Below are positions 7,975 to 17,014 of a DNA stretch of 64,000 nucleotides, in pieces. The position numbers and the translations under genes were made by a program. Position 1 is the stretch's first letter, and every line of letters begins with the position of its first letter. Origin of the DNA: Zestosphaera sp. (lineage in GTDB: Archaea > Thermoproteota > Thermoprotei_A > Sulfolobales > NBVN01); the NCBI GenBank assembly GCA_038727705.1, contig JAVYVJ010000001.1, forward strand, positions 669,924 through 733,923, written 5' to 3'. The notes below the pieces were generated by a model, which saw only the letters and a list, made by a program, of their open reading frames with translations, ran no database searches and was not told the DNA's origin.

Positions 7975-9229
7975 GACGTGACTCACCCTTGACTCTAGCA
8001 ACTATACGTATTATGGTTGAGTCTTTACCGAAACCCCCTGCCTTGGTTACTATGTAGAGATCTCCAGACCTCAGGAGGGGGACGCCTGGCTCGACCTCAC
8101 CTACTATTTCTAGCGAGTCAACGTTCATGTTCTTCATCAATGACATGGCAGTGTCGCCTCCCGTTACGAAAACACCGCTGAAGGCTTTCGTGCCGAATTC
8201 CCTCACTATGCCAGATGCGATTCTGCCGAGGCCCTCAGCTATTCTAGCGCCGAGCTCGGAGGAGGAGAGTCCCATCTCAGAAGCGGCTGCCTTCCCCTCG
8301 TTAACCTGAGTTGAATCATATGAAGTCGTCACCACGACGTCTATTCCCATCTTTAAAGCTTCCGCTACCTGACTCATAGTCCTGGAATGCTCCTCCTCGA
8401 AATTCGCGAGTAAGCTCTTAATACTTAGTTTGACAAGTTTGCAGCTGAACTTCCCAATGAAGCTGGCTAACTGTCTTCTGGTAACGTCGTTAAGTGATCC
8501 CACGACGAGTAATGTAGGTTTTCCAGCAGGACTTCCAACTATCACATTATAAGCCAACGTCTCTGAGAGGCCAGCTGAGCCGACCCACAGGACTCTTCCA
8601 TTAAACTCCATCAGAGACTCTACTATGGACTTCAGGTCGTTTTCGTTCTCTACGTCGAAGGAAATCACTTTATAAGCGTACAACCTGCTCCTGAACTCAC
8701 CGGATCTGAGGTCCTCTAGAAAGACATGAGTGTATAACTTCTCGAAGGCATTGCTGAAGAACGAAGGTATGTAGGAGCTCTTAACCGGAGTTCTGGGGTC
8801 TCTGCCAAAGAATGTCTGGTCCACTGGAATCCCATTCACCAGATGCACACCCCTTATTGTGGTCCTGCCTTGCTTCGGGTATGCTGGTGCAAAAATCACT
8901 AGGTCAGGCTGTACAGAGTCGAAGAGTCCTCTAATCTCTTCAGTCACGTTACCTCTCAGTGTGGAGTCGATTTTCTTATATAGTAGAATATCATCGTAGT
9001 GCTTGATCCTAAGCCCAACTTCATACAACTTTCTATAGGCTTCTGAAGCCTCGTCGGACCTGCTCTCTGTGTTGATGGCTACGACGCTGCACTCACGTAA
9101 GTACTTAGCAATCAGGTTTGGATTTAATGTGGAGATTGTTCTAAACCCTAGCTTTGAGAACTGTGCGGCGGTGTCGTTAGCTCCGGTGAAGTCGTCAGCG
9201 ATTATCAGGACCGACCTGAAAACCTTCAT
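7961..9229 (-). CDS. four-carbon acid sugar kinase (DUF1537; DtnK/OtnK/LtnK type)
   Basis: ATP-dependent kinase phosphorylating the terminal hydroxyl of C4 sugar acids (threonate, erythronate). The N-terminal substrate domain begins with ADDFTGAND at residues 11-19. The C-terminal nucleotide domain has VFVTGGDTA, the acidic GEVEPGVPL and a KAGGFG motif. 422 residues, usual length. It lies between kdgT and pdxA2 in one transcription unit and should feed the PdxA2-like dehydrogenase. Which isomer is used cannot be read from sequence alone. Confidence 0.87.
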   Translation of the reverse strand: MKVFRSVLIIADDFTGANDTAAQFSKLGFRTISTLNPNLIAKYLRECSVVAINTESRSDEASEAYRKLYEVGLRIKHYDDILLYKKIDSTLRGNVTEEIRGLFDSVQPDLVIFAPAYPKQGRTTIRGVHLVNGIPVDQTFFGRDPRTPVKSSYIPSFFSNAFEKLYTHVFLEDLRSGEFRSRLYAYKVISFDVENENDLKSIVESLMEFNGRVLWVGSAGLSETLAYNVIVGSPAGKPTLLVVGSLNDVTRRQLASFIGKFSCKLVKLSIKSLLANFEEEHSRTMSQVAEALKMGIDVVVTTSYDSTQVNEGKAAASEMGLSSSELGARIAEGLGRIASGIVREFGTKAFSGVFVTGGDTAMSLMKNMNVDSLEIVGEVEPGVPLLRSGDLYIVTKAGGFGKDSTIIRIVARVKGESRHVTS

Positions 9230-9235
9230 TAAAAG

Positions 9236-10189
9236 TCAGCCTGCCCTCCTGTTCTCCCTCATCACAAGGTAGTGAGTCACTATGGGGGTCAGGACAGCAG
9301 TTATGAGGACCGCCATTCCAGTGGCGGCCGTTGCAGTGGGGACGAACGCCTGATAGCTAGGGTCGGCTTGAGCGACTAGTGCCGGGACAGCCACACTGTT
9401 CCCTGCCGTGGTTCCTATGGCGAAGCCCACGCCAGGGTTGGTGTCTTTCTTGAAGAAGGTCTTATAGACTAGATATCCTAGAGACCCTGTGAGGAAGGTG
9501 GAGAGTAATCCTATCACTATCCCACCGACGAAACCCTGACCCAACGCACTTATGTTTATCCCTGCACCCAGCGCGAACGCGAAGAACGGTATGGTTATGC
9601 TGCTCGTGGGCTTGAATATCTCTGCTATCTTTGGATCGAGATTGCCGAGCGCTAGACCCAGTAGGTATGGAAGAATCGCCGCAAGCAGGTATTGAGCAGG
9701 TATGTTCGCCAGACCGGCTAAACCGAGGAACAGCATGGTGAAGAAAGGACCGTCATTCAGCGCCGAAGCAATGTAAGCACCAACGTCGGTCTGATTACCG
9801 TATTTCGACGAGAGGGCTATCCACAGACCGCCGTTGGAGTTTATCGTACCCGCCATCAAAGCCAGTAGCGAAAGTCCGGGCAGTAACTCAACCCTACCGA
9901 ACACCAACCCGTAACCCACGACCAGCAATGCAGGCAGGAAGGTCTTCGCAGTCATCAGAGCAGCAGTCTTCGCAGCCACGATCCCGGCGACCTTAAGTGA
10001 GGTGTTCGCTCCAGTGGCAAAGATGAGCAAGGCTATCAGAGGCAGTGCACTGTCTCTGAAAAGGGCTGTCGTGAAACTACCGAGGTTTAGGAAGTCTGGG
10101 AAGAACGTCCTAACCAGTGAGCCTATTATTAGTGGTATAACCATCAAACCGCCTGGAACTTTATTGATCGAGTCCCATAGTTTTACCAC
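9236..10189 (-). CDS. kdgT: KdgT family sugar-acid permease
   Basis: Membrane carrier of the 2-keto-3-deoxygluconate transporter family. It has the signature KVPGGLMVIPLIIGSL, the FTTALFRDSALPL block and about ten hydrophobic segments. First gene of the sugar-acid operon, with seven bases to the kinase. The start is the GTG at 10189, which has GGGGTGAT six bases upstream; an ATG 12 codons earlier has no ribosome site. A TATA-like CTTATTAA lies near 10240. Beside a C4-acid kinase and dehydrogenase, it probably imports a threonate or erythronate-like acid, not KDG; this is inferred from context. Confidence 0.85.
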   Translation of the reverse strand: MVKLWDSINKVPGGLMVIPLIIGSLVRTFFPDFLNLGSFTTALFRDSALPLIALLIFATGANTSLKVAGIVAAKTAALMTAKTFLPALLVVGYGLVFGRVELLPGLSLLALMAGTINSNGGLWIALSSKYGNQTDVGAYIASALNDGPFFTMLFLGLAGLANIPAQYLLAAILPYLLGLALGNLDPKIAEIFKPTSSITIPFFAFALGAGINISALGQGFVGGIVIGLLSTFLTGSLGYLVYKTFFKKDTNPGVGFAIGTTAGNSVAVPALVAQADPSYQAFVPTATAATGMAVLITAVLTPIVTHYLVMRENRRAG

Positions 10190-10433
10190 TACTACATCAC
10201 CCCTGTAAGAATGTGGTCCATACATTAATCAAGGCAAGGGTTAATAAGTTAATTAAGATTGGGCTTGATGCAAATCAGCTACCATTCACACAGGTAATGA
10301 AGTTAATCTATTGCTTCTCATCATCGAATCTACGGTGGGAACTCGTTTCACGAACGCACGCCCAGCGTGCTACACTAAAGGCGAGCAACTTGGTCCTTAT
10401 TAATAGTGTGGGAGAGATGTTGCAGGTGATGTT

Positions 10434-11162
10434 ATGTTTGGTTGGCGTGGAAGGATCGGGCTTATAATTCCCTCCTCTAACACCACCATGGAATCTGAGT
10501 TCTGGAGGATGGCTCCCGAGGGTGTCAGCATTCATGCGGCTCGGGTTCGCCTATCCGAGGTGCTCCCAACTACTTTAAGAGAGATGGCTGATGAGAGCGT
10601 TAAGGCTGCTGAGGATCTCGCCACAGCAGAAGTGGACGTGATTGTGTATGGATGTACGACAGGCTCCCTCCTGGAGGGGGTAGGGTGGGAGTTAAGTCTG
10701 AGGGAAAGAATAGAGAGGGCGTCCAGAGTTAAGACCATAACAGCGGCTGAGGCCGTGGTCAAAGCGCTAAAATCTCTTGATGTAAAGAGGGTGGTTATTG
10801 CCACACCATATGTAGAGGAACTCAACGTAAGGGAGAGAAAGTTCCTAGAGGATAACGGCTTCGAAGTTCCTAAGGTGGAAGGTCTAGGGCTGGTTAAAAA
10901 CGCTGAGATAGGTCGCCAACCTCCTTGGGTAGCGTATAGACTGGCACTGAAGGCTATTGAAGGGGTTTCGGTAGATGGAATCTTCATAAGTTGCACTAAC
11001 TTTAGGACCTTGGAGGTTGTAAACGCTCTTGAAGATAGGGCCGGGCTACCCGTCGTTACAAGTAATACTGCGTCCTTCTGGCTAGCTATGAGGAGTATAG
11101 GGATACGTGAAGGCATGGGCTACGGCAAGCTCCTGAAGGAGGTCAAGAACGCAAGTCCCTAA
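10434..11162 (+). CDS. Asp/Glu racemase superfamily enzyme, maleate isomerase-like
   Basis: A 242-residue two-lobe protein. The N-terminal GLIIPSSNTTMESEFWRM is the pattern seen in maleate cis-trans isomerase and arylmalonate decarboxylase relatives. Candidate catalytic cysteines are C74 in VYGCTTGS and C187 in FISCTNFR, one per lobe as needed for two-base racemisation or isomerisation. ATG start with GGTGAT three bases upstream; a TATA-like CTTATTAATA lies near 10400. It is divergent from kdgT and followed 217 bases later by an N-carbamoyl hydrolase gene. Hydantoin or amino-acid racemase activity is an alternative. Confidence 0.75.
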   Translation: MFGWRGRIGLIIPSSNTTMESEFWRMAPEGVSIHAARVRLSEVLPTTLREMADESVKAAEDLATAEVDVIVYGCTTGSLLEGVGWELSLRERIERASRVKTITAAEAVVKALKSLDVKRVVIATPYVEELNVRERKFLEDNGFEVPKVEGLGLVKNAEIGRQPPWVAYRLALKAIEGVSVDGIFISCTNFRTLEVVNALEDRAGLPVVTSNTASFWLAMRSIGIREGMGYGKLLKEVKNASP

Positions 11163-11378
11163 AGGTTAAAGAACGATTCGTCGCTGGAGGTTAGAACTCA
11201 CTGCATTCATAATTGTCGCCTCAAGTGTGTAGAGGTCGATTGCAAGGTCCAATGAAACTCGAACCTCCAGTAAAAGTAAGGCACTGCCGGCAGGAAATGT
11301 TCGATATCGTTATAATCTATAATTTAAATGCCTCGAGTTGATTGATAATCGTAGCGTATCTCAGGAGGTGCTCGTTAA

Positions 11379-12713
11379 GTGGGTAATAGCTTAGGTTCTT
11401 TAGATTGTAGGGATCGCCCAGGGGGTTGCATAAACCTTAAGAGGCTTAAGGAGAGCCTCGTGGAGTCGGGTAGGTTTGGGAGGAACCCACCGGTTAGGGT
11501 GGAGAATTACGAGGATCTCGATTTGGGGAAGGGGGTGACTAGACCAACGGGCAGTGAAGCCGATAGGATGGTGAGGGACTATGCTGTGAGGCTCATGGAG
11601 GAAGCAGGACTTGAGGTTAGGGTTGATGTCGTTGGAAACATATTCGGCAGACTGGAAGGGGCAAAAACAAGAGTAGGTGCTGTTATGATGGGTTCCCACC
11701 TAGACAGCGTCATAAACGGCGGTCAGTTCGACGGCGCTTTAGGAGTGTTTGGAGCTATCGAGGCCGTCAGGAGCTTGATAGAGGAGGGCTTCATTAACGA
11801 AAGGCCAATAGAGATCGTCGTGTTCACAGGGGAAGAGGGCTCGGCCTTCAAACCATCACTCCTAGGTAGTTCGGTTCTGGTGGGGAAGCTAAGGAGTGAA
11901 GAGGCCCTAAGTGCTAGGAATGATGAAGGAGTTACTTTAGAGGAGGCCCTGGATAGGATAGGATATAAGGGGGACTTCGTGAGAAATCTGGACGATGTAG
12001 AGTATATGGTTGAGTTACATATAGAGCAAGGGCCCGTCCTCTGGAGGGAGGGGGTGTCATTAGGGGTTGTGGAGAACATAACCGGCATAACATGGCTTGC
12101 AGCAACTATAGAGGGTGAAGCCAACCACGCTGGAACAACTCCCATGACAATGCGTAAGGACGCCCTAGTAGCAGCGGCTGAAATTGTTCAGTTGATTAAT
12201 AGACGTGCGAAGGAAATAGGTCCAACTACAGTCGGGACTGTCGGCAGGTTAAACGTCCACCCCAATGGAATCAACATAATCCCAGGCAGGGTGGAGATGG
12301 GTATAGACATCAGGGACGTCATTCAGGATAACATGCTCATGTTCAGGGATGAGGTGATAGAGAAGCTTAAGCAGCTGGAAGTAGGATATGGAGTCAAGGT
12401 TGACGTACAGACCCTCTTCACCCATAAACCAGCTCCTCTCTCGCCGGAGGTAATCAGCGCCGTTGAGGATGCTGCTGCGCGGGTTGGCGTACGATCGAAA
12501 AGAATGAATAGCGGTGCTGGACACGATTCCCAGAACATGGCGGAAAGGGTTAAGACGGGCATGATATTCGTTCCGAGTGTTAGGGGGATCAGCCACTCAC
12601 CGCTTGAGTGGACTGACTGGAATGACGTTGGAACGGGCGTGCAGGTCCTCAAGGAAACAATAAAACTGTTAAGTACCAAACCCCATAAGGTAACGCAATC
12701 CACTACAACTTAA
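11379..12713 (+). CDS. M20 N-carbamoyl-L-amino acid hydrolase / allantoate amidohydrolase family
   Basis: Zn/Mn-dependent amidohydrolase of the HyuC/AllC/beta-ureidopropionase branch. Metal ligands are visible in GSHLDSV (H107), GGQFDGALGV (D118) and TGEEGSAF (E152/E153); VELHIEQGPVL near residue 211 is diagnostic of this branch. The C-terminal GAGHDSQNMA completes the site. 444 residues, slightly longer than usual because of about 20 extra N-terminal residues. GTG start with AGGAGGTG nine bases upstream and a TATA box CTATAATTTAAATG near 11315. Likely substrates are N-carbamoyl amino acids, ureidoglycolate or allantoate; no hydantoinase or allantoinase is nearby. Confidence 0.82.
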   Translation: MGNSLGSLDCRDRPGGCINLKRLKESLVESGRFGRNPPVRVENYEDLDLGKGVTRPTGSEADRMVRDYAVRLMEEAGLEVRVDVVGNIFGRLEGAKTRVGAVMMGSHLDSVINGGQFDGALGVFGAIEAVRSLIEEGFINERPIEIVVFTGEEGSAFKPSLLGSSVLVGKLRSEEALSARNDEGVTLEEALDRIGYKGDFVRNLDDVEYMVELHIEQGPVLWREGVSLGVVENITGITWLAATIEGEANHAGTTPMTMRKDALVAAAEIVQLINRRAKEIGPTTVGTVGRLNVHPNGINIIPGRVEMGIDIRDVIQDNMLMFRDEVIEKLKQLEVGYGVKVDVQTLFTHKPAPLSPEVISAVEDAAARVGVRSKRMNSGAGHDSQNMAERVKTGMIFVPSVRGISHSPLEWTDWNDVGTGVQVLKETIKLLSTKPHKVTQSTTT

Positions 12714-12919
12714 AACCCGACTAACCTAAACATTCTCCCTCAAGTTTAGTTCTATAACTTAAACTCATCGACAAATCTCGAGTGAGACATTCGTCCGCCT
12801 TGGGAAGCAGTATAAAAATATAATGTCTAGTTACATGAATAACTATGGTGCTTCCAACGTCTAAGCAACCTATTCTGTATATGGTTTAATGATCTCTCAT
12901 CGATTCATCGTACTCAAAA

Positions 12920-12928
12920 TTTAAAATT
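12920..12928 (+). promoter_or_regulatory. TATA box of the hydBGDA operon
   Basis: TTTAAAATT in an A/T-rich block, about 50 bases before the hydB start. A transcript starting 25 bases downstream would carry a short leader with the GGTG ribosome site at 12964-12967. Confidence 0.5.
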
Positions 12929-12973
12929 TTAGGAAGATTTGTAGTGAAGGCATGACAGGGGCTGGTGATGTGT

Positions 12974-14050
12974 ATGTCTGTCTCAGGACTATATGTAGGT
13001 CACACTAAAGGGATAGAGATGATCTTCAACGAGTTAAAGCGGCTTGATTATGTCGTAGTTGGGTATAAGGTGGAGGAGGATGTGCTGAAGTTACGCGAGC
13101 TCAATTCCTTCGAAGAACTCGCATCGGGGGTTGAGGACGTACAGAATCCAGGTAGGTATTACCTTGTCAGGGGTAAGTTCTCTAGACACGGTCCCGACTC
13201 ACTCAAGAGATTCTTCTATCCACCGACCCTAACCCTCTTCAGCATCTCACCCAAGTGGGACATGAGTATGCCGGACTATGTGAATCGTAAGATAGCTTTC
13301 CTTGGCATAAAGCCCTGTGATCTGGTAGCCCTCAAAGTGCTTGACAGAGTGCTCCTAAATGTTGACGAGTACTACACACGACTCAGAAGGAATACAGCTC
13401 TCATAATAGAGAACTGTACAGCACCTGGTAATACCTGTTTCTGCGCTACTATGAGTACCGGACCTAGAGCCAGAGATTCCTTTGATTTGGCTTATACTAG
13501 GCTAGACAGTAGGTTAGTTCTAGAGGCTGGGAGTGATCTCGGGCTGAGACTCCTCAGCTTACTGGAGGTAGAGCCCATAGATGACTCCACCTACAGGGAC
13601 TTCGAAACAGTAATGCGTAAAGCTAGTGAGAAGGCTAGAGCAGGTTTTGAATTGAGCGAGTTGCCTGAGTTGCTTGAACTGAACATAGGATCGAAAGCCT
13701 TCAAGGAGGTGGCAGGAAAATGCTTGGGTTGCGCTAACTGCAACATGGTATGCCCAACATGCTTCTGCTTCGATGTGCTTGACGTGCCTAAGATTGACGG
13801 GTTCGCTGACAGAGTCAGAGTGTGGGACGGTTGCCTGAACTTCACCTACGCTCAGGTGGCGGGAGGGCACTTCAGGTCAGATCTATGGGCCAGGTACAGA
13901 CATTTTGTACTACATAAATTCACCTACTGGATAAAACAATTCGGTACCTATGGTTGTGTAGGTTGTGGAAGGTGTATCACGTGGTGTCCCACAGGAATAG
14001 ATCTCAGGGAGTCCGTGAAGAAGGTTCTCAGGGGCGATGTTGATGAGTAG
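12974..14050 (+). CDS. hydB: sulfhydrogenase beta subunit, iron-sulfur protein
   Basis: Electron-transfer subunit of a group 3b [NiFe] hydrogenase (sulfhydrogenase), cytoplasmic. The C-terminal half has a cysteine-rich block CLGCANCNMVCPTCFCF and a second one YGCVGCGRCITWCPTG, together able to hold two [4Fe-4S] clusters. The N-terminal half has GIKPCDLVALKVLDR, as in Pyrococcus HydB. I favour the ATG at 12974, which follows GGTGAT by four bases; an in-frame GTG at 12965 is the alternative. The gene overlaps hydG by 14 bases. About 358 residues. Confidence 0.92.
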   Translation: MSVSGLYVGHTKGIEMIFNELKRLDYVVVGYKVEEDVLKLRELNSFEELASGVEDVQNPGRYYLVRGKFSRHGPDSLKRFFYPPTLTLFSISPKWDMSMPDYVNRKIAFLGIKPCDLVALKVLDRVLLNVDEYYTRLRRNTALIIENCTAPGNTCFCATMSTGPRARDSFDLAYTRLDSRLVLEAGSDLGLRLLSLLEVEPIDDSTYRDFETVMRKASEKARAGFELSELPELLELNIGSKAFKEVAGKCLGCANCNMVCPTCFCFDVLDVPKIDGFADRVRVWDGCLNFTYAQVAGGHFRSDLWARYRHFVLHKFTYWIKQFGTYGCVGCGRCITWCPTGIDLRESVKKVLRGDVDE

Positions 14051-14873
14051 AGCCTCAGCGTCTCTAATTCCCATGAAGACCGTGATAACCCGTGTCAGAG
14101 TGGAGACCGAGAACGTAAAGACCTACTACGTCAGATTGCCTGAGGGGGTTGAATTACCCAAGCCAGGACAGTTCAACATGCTCTACGTCCACGGCGTTGG
14201 TGAAGTGCCTATATCTGTCAGCGACGTGGACGCTGACTCAAGGGCTGTGGCGCACACGACTAGGTTCGCAGGTTCAGTAACGCGAACCTTCGCCTTACTT
14301 AAGGAAGGCGACATAGTTGGCTTCAGGGGTCCCTATGGTGTGGGGTGGCCTATAGAACTAGTCACTAATAAAAATCTAGTCCTGATCGCAGGCGGTATCG
14401 GTCTCCCGCCTTTAAGACCTGTCATAAGAGAGATTGCCAGAAACAGGAGTGCATACGGCAAACTAATAATCCTTTATGGAGCGAGAACACCTAAAGATCT
14501 CATATTCAGCTATGAGTACAGGGAATACGAATCCATCCCAGACACAGAATTACTGCTGACCGTTGACGTCCCGAGCGAGGAGTGGAAAGGCAACTCAGGG
14601 GTGGTCACGAACCTAGTAAAGGTGGTCAACGTGAATCCTGACGAGACCTATGCCTTTGTATGTGGTCCTGAGGTGATGATGAGGCAGGCAACTCAAGAAT
14701 TACTCAGGAAGGGTTTTAAGACCAACAGGATCTATCTATCTCTAGAGAGAAGGATGAAGTGCGGTGTAGGATTATGCGGTCACTGTCAGATGGGCCCTTA
14801 CTTCGTGTGCAAGCACGGTCCCGTGTTTCCGCTTTGGTTCATAAGTAAGTACTTCTGGGTTGATCAGATATGA
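14037..14873 (+). CDS. hydG: sulfhydrogenase gamma subunit, FAD/NAD(P)-binding
   Basis: Ferredoxin-NADP reductase-like subunit that passes electrons between the iron-sulfur chain and NAD(P)(H). The FAD region has PISVSDVD, the nucleotide-binding motif is AGGIGLPPLRP, and the C-terminal CGVGLCGHC plus a later Cys (FVCKHGP) hold a [2Fe-2S] cluster. ATGs at 14037 and 14043 are both possible starts; the family core begins near the ATG at 14073. It overlaps hydB upstream and hydD downstream (4 bases), so the four genes are one tightly coupled operon. Confidence 0.92.
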   Translation: MLMSRASASLIPMKTVITRVRVETENVKTYYVRLPEGVELPKPGQFNMLYVHGVGEVPISVSDVDADSRAVAHTTRFAGSVTRTFALLKEGDIVGFRGPYGVGWPIELVTNKNLVLIAGGIGLPPLRPVIREIARNRSAYGKLIILYGARTPKDLIFSYEYREYESIPDTELLLTVDVPSEEWKGNSGVVTNLVKVVNVNPDETYAFVCGPEVMMRQATQELLRKGFKTNRIYLSLERRMKCGVGLCGHCQMGPYFVCKHGPVFPLWFISKYFWVDQI

Positions 14874-15637
14874 GGAAGCTGAAGGTAGCTGTGTTTAAAT
14901 TCTCTAGTTGCGACGGTTGCCAGCTACAGTTCCTCAATATGGAGGAGGAGTTACTGCGTTTGATGGATAACATAGAGTTCGCGCTATTTTATGAGGCCAG
15001 GAGGTTTGCAGAACCAGGTCCATATGATATTACCTTCGTAGAGGGCTCGGTCTCGACACCGCACGAAGTTGAACTTCTTGCTAAGCTAAGGGAAGACTCC
15101 AAGTTAGTCGTGGCTGTAGGTGCCTGCGCAACGTCAGGCGGAATACAGGCACTCCGTAACTGGGCGGACGTTGAGGAGTTTAAACGTCAGGTCTACCCCA
15201 GACCTGAATGGATTGAAGTTCTTAAAAATGCAGAACCTCCCTCGAAGTACATTAGGGTGGACTATGAGATACGAGGTTGTCCGGTGAGTAAGGAGCAACT
15301 AATGTTGTTCGTGCTACAACTGCTCAAAGGTAAGACTCCCTCACTTCCCGTCGACTCCGTGTGTCTGGAGTGTAAGAGGAAGGGCAACGTCTGCGTCCTA
15401 GTAGTTAGAGGGATGCCGTGTTTAGGTCCAGTCACAATGAGTGGTTGTGGAGCGTTATGCCCCTCCTACAGCAGGGGCTGCTATGGTTGCTACGGTCCCA
15501 TGGCAGACTCAAGACCAGCCGTATTAAACAAACGTCTCAAAGAACTTAACATAAGACCTAAGGATATACAGCTTCTTTTCAAACAGTTCACAGGTTGGTC
15601 GAAAGAGTTTAGAGGTGTTATTGATGAATACGAATAG
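14870..15637 (+). CDS. hydD: sulfhydrogenase delta subunit, [NiFe] hydrogenase small subunit
   Basis: Small subunit carrying the iron-sulfur relay. The proximal-cluster ligands are in SSCDGCQLQF and VGACATSGG plus RGCPVS. Further cysteines at CLECKRKGNVC, MPCLGPVTMSGCGALC and GCYGCYG indicate three [4Fe-4S] clusters, as in group 3b enzymes. 255 residues, normal for this cytoplasmic class, with no Tat signal. ATG start overlapping the end of hydG. Confidence 0.94.
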   Translation: MRKLKVAVFKFSSCDGCQLQFLNMEEELLRLMDNIEFALFYEARRFAEPGPYDITFVEGSVSTPHEVELLAKLREDSKLVVAVGACATSGGIQALRNWADVEEFKRQVYPRPEWIEVLKNAEPPSKYIRVDYEIRGCPVSKEQLMLFVLQLLKGKTPSLPVDSVCLECKRKGNVCVLVVRGMPCLGPVTMSGCGALCPSYSRGCYGCYGPMADSRPAVLNKRLKELNIRPKDIQLLFKQFTGWSKEFRGVIDEYE

Positions 15638-16934
15638 AGTTATTGAGGTGGATTACTTAGCCAGGGTGGAAGGCGAGGGGAGCCTCTACCTAGAGATAGA
15701 GAATGGCAAGGTGTTAAGAGTCGAGGTTGGAATCTTTGAAGCTCCGAGATTCTTTGAGGCCTTCCTAAATGGTAGGAAATACTATGAAGTACCTGACATA
15801 ACGGCTAGAATCTGCGGGATATGCCCCGTTGCCTATGTGATGAGCTCCAGCAAAGCGCTCGAGAAAATATTGCAGATCGATGTTTCTGATGAGGTGGAGC
15901 AACTTAGGAAGATCATATACCTTGGCGAATGGGTTGAGAGCCACGTGCTACACGTGCTAATGCTCCACGCGCCTGACTTCCTAGGACACGATTCACTTCT
16001 AAGTCTTGCAAAGGAGCAACCTGATATAGTCAGGAAGGGCCTAGTTTTGAAGGGGTGGGGTAATCAAGTAGTTAGGGTGGTTGGTGGACGCTCAGTACAT
16101 CCCGTCTCTTGCAGAGTGGGTGGCTTCCATAGAGTCATAAGAAAGGAGGAGTTACTCCCCCTTACAAGAGATTTAAGAAGGGTAGAGGGGTATGCGAAGG
16201 AGTTACTTGAGTGGGTGCTCGAACTACCCATACCTGACTTCAAGAGGGATATTGAATTCCTGTCCCTCAGAAATGAGGAGGAGTATCCAGTGCTACACGG
16301 CAGAATAGTCTCTAATAAAGGACTCAACATACATGAGGACGAGTTCGAAGAATGTCTAACGACAGAGCAGGCAAGGTACTCCACATCGCTCAGGTATAGA
16401 CTCAAGGGTAGAGGGCCCTACGTCGTAGGTCCTCTGGCAAGGTATAATAACAACTACGATCTGTTAAAACCTGAAGTCCGAGAAGTTGTTGAATCACACG
16501 GCTACAAAGCACCGTTAAGCAACAGCTTCCAAAGCATAATAGCCAGGGCGGCCGAGGTATACCATGCCGTCCTAGAACTTGAGGAACTCATCAACAACTA
16601 CAGAGAGCCTAAGCAACCCTACATGGAAGGCATGTTGTGCGAGGGTGTGGGGGCAGCGGTAACGGAGGCTCCTAGGGGCCTACTGTATCACAGGTACACG
16701 CTAAGCGAGAAGGGTTATGTAGTCAACGTTAATATAATACCGCCGACCTCCCAGAACCTAGCAAGCATAGAACAGGATCTGCTGGCACTAGGTGATAAGC
16801 TAGTAACGCTGGACCAGACTAGAGCACAGTGGCTAGCGGAACAGGCGGTCAGGAACTACGACCCCTGCATTTCATGCGCAACGCACTTCTTGAAACTCAA
16901 CTACGTCTCTAAAGAACACCGACATACGGAGTAG
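15624..16934 (+). CDS. hydA: sulfhydrogenase alpha subunit, [NiFe] hydrogenase large subunit
   Basis: Catalytic subunit. The Ni-Fe ligands are in RICGICP near the N terminus and DPCISCATH near the C terminus. The 15 residues after that His are the usual tail removed by a maturation endopeptidase. ARVEGEGSLYLEI opens the family block. The enzyme reversibly couples H2 to NADP(H) and in Pyrococcus also reduces polysulfide. The start is the ATG at 15624, seven bases after GGTG; a GTG nine bases earlier is in frame. It overlaps hydD by 14 bases. No maturation genes are in the window. Confidence 0.94.
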   Translation: MNTNRVIEVDYLARVEGEGSLYLEIENGKVLRVEVGIFEAPRFFEAFLNGRKYYEVPDITARICGICPVAYVMSSSKALEKILQIDVSDEVEQLRKIIYLGEWVESHVLHVLMLHAPDFLGHDSLLSLAKEQPDIVRKGLVLKGWGNQVVRVVGGRSVHPVSCRVGGFHRVIRKEELLPLTRDLRRVEGYAKELLEWVLELPIPDFKRDIEFLSLRNEEEYPVLHGRIVSNKGLNIHEDEFEECLTTEQARYSTSLRYRLKGRGPYVVGPLARYNNNYDLLKPEVREVVESHGYKAPLSNSFQSIIARAAEVYHAVLELEELINNYREPKQPYMEGMLCEGVGAAVTEAPRGLLYHRYTLSEKGYVVNVNIIPPTSQNLASIEQDLLALGDKLVTLDQTRAQWLAEQAVRNYDPCISCATHFLKLNYVSKEHRHTE

Positions 16935-17014
16935 TGAAAAGCACCGGCTTGAAGACCGAGAATAGGAGGAGAGCTAAAGTTCACTTAACCTAAACAAGTT
17001 CCTCATTCCTCGGC

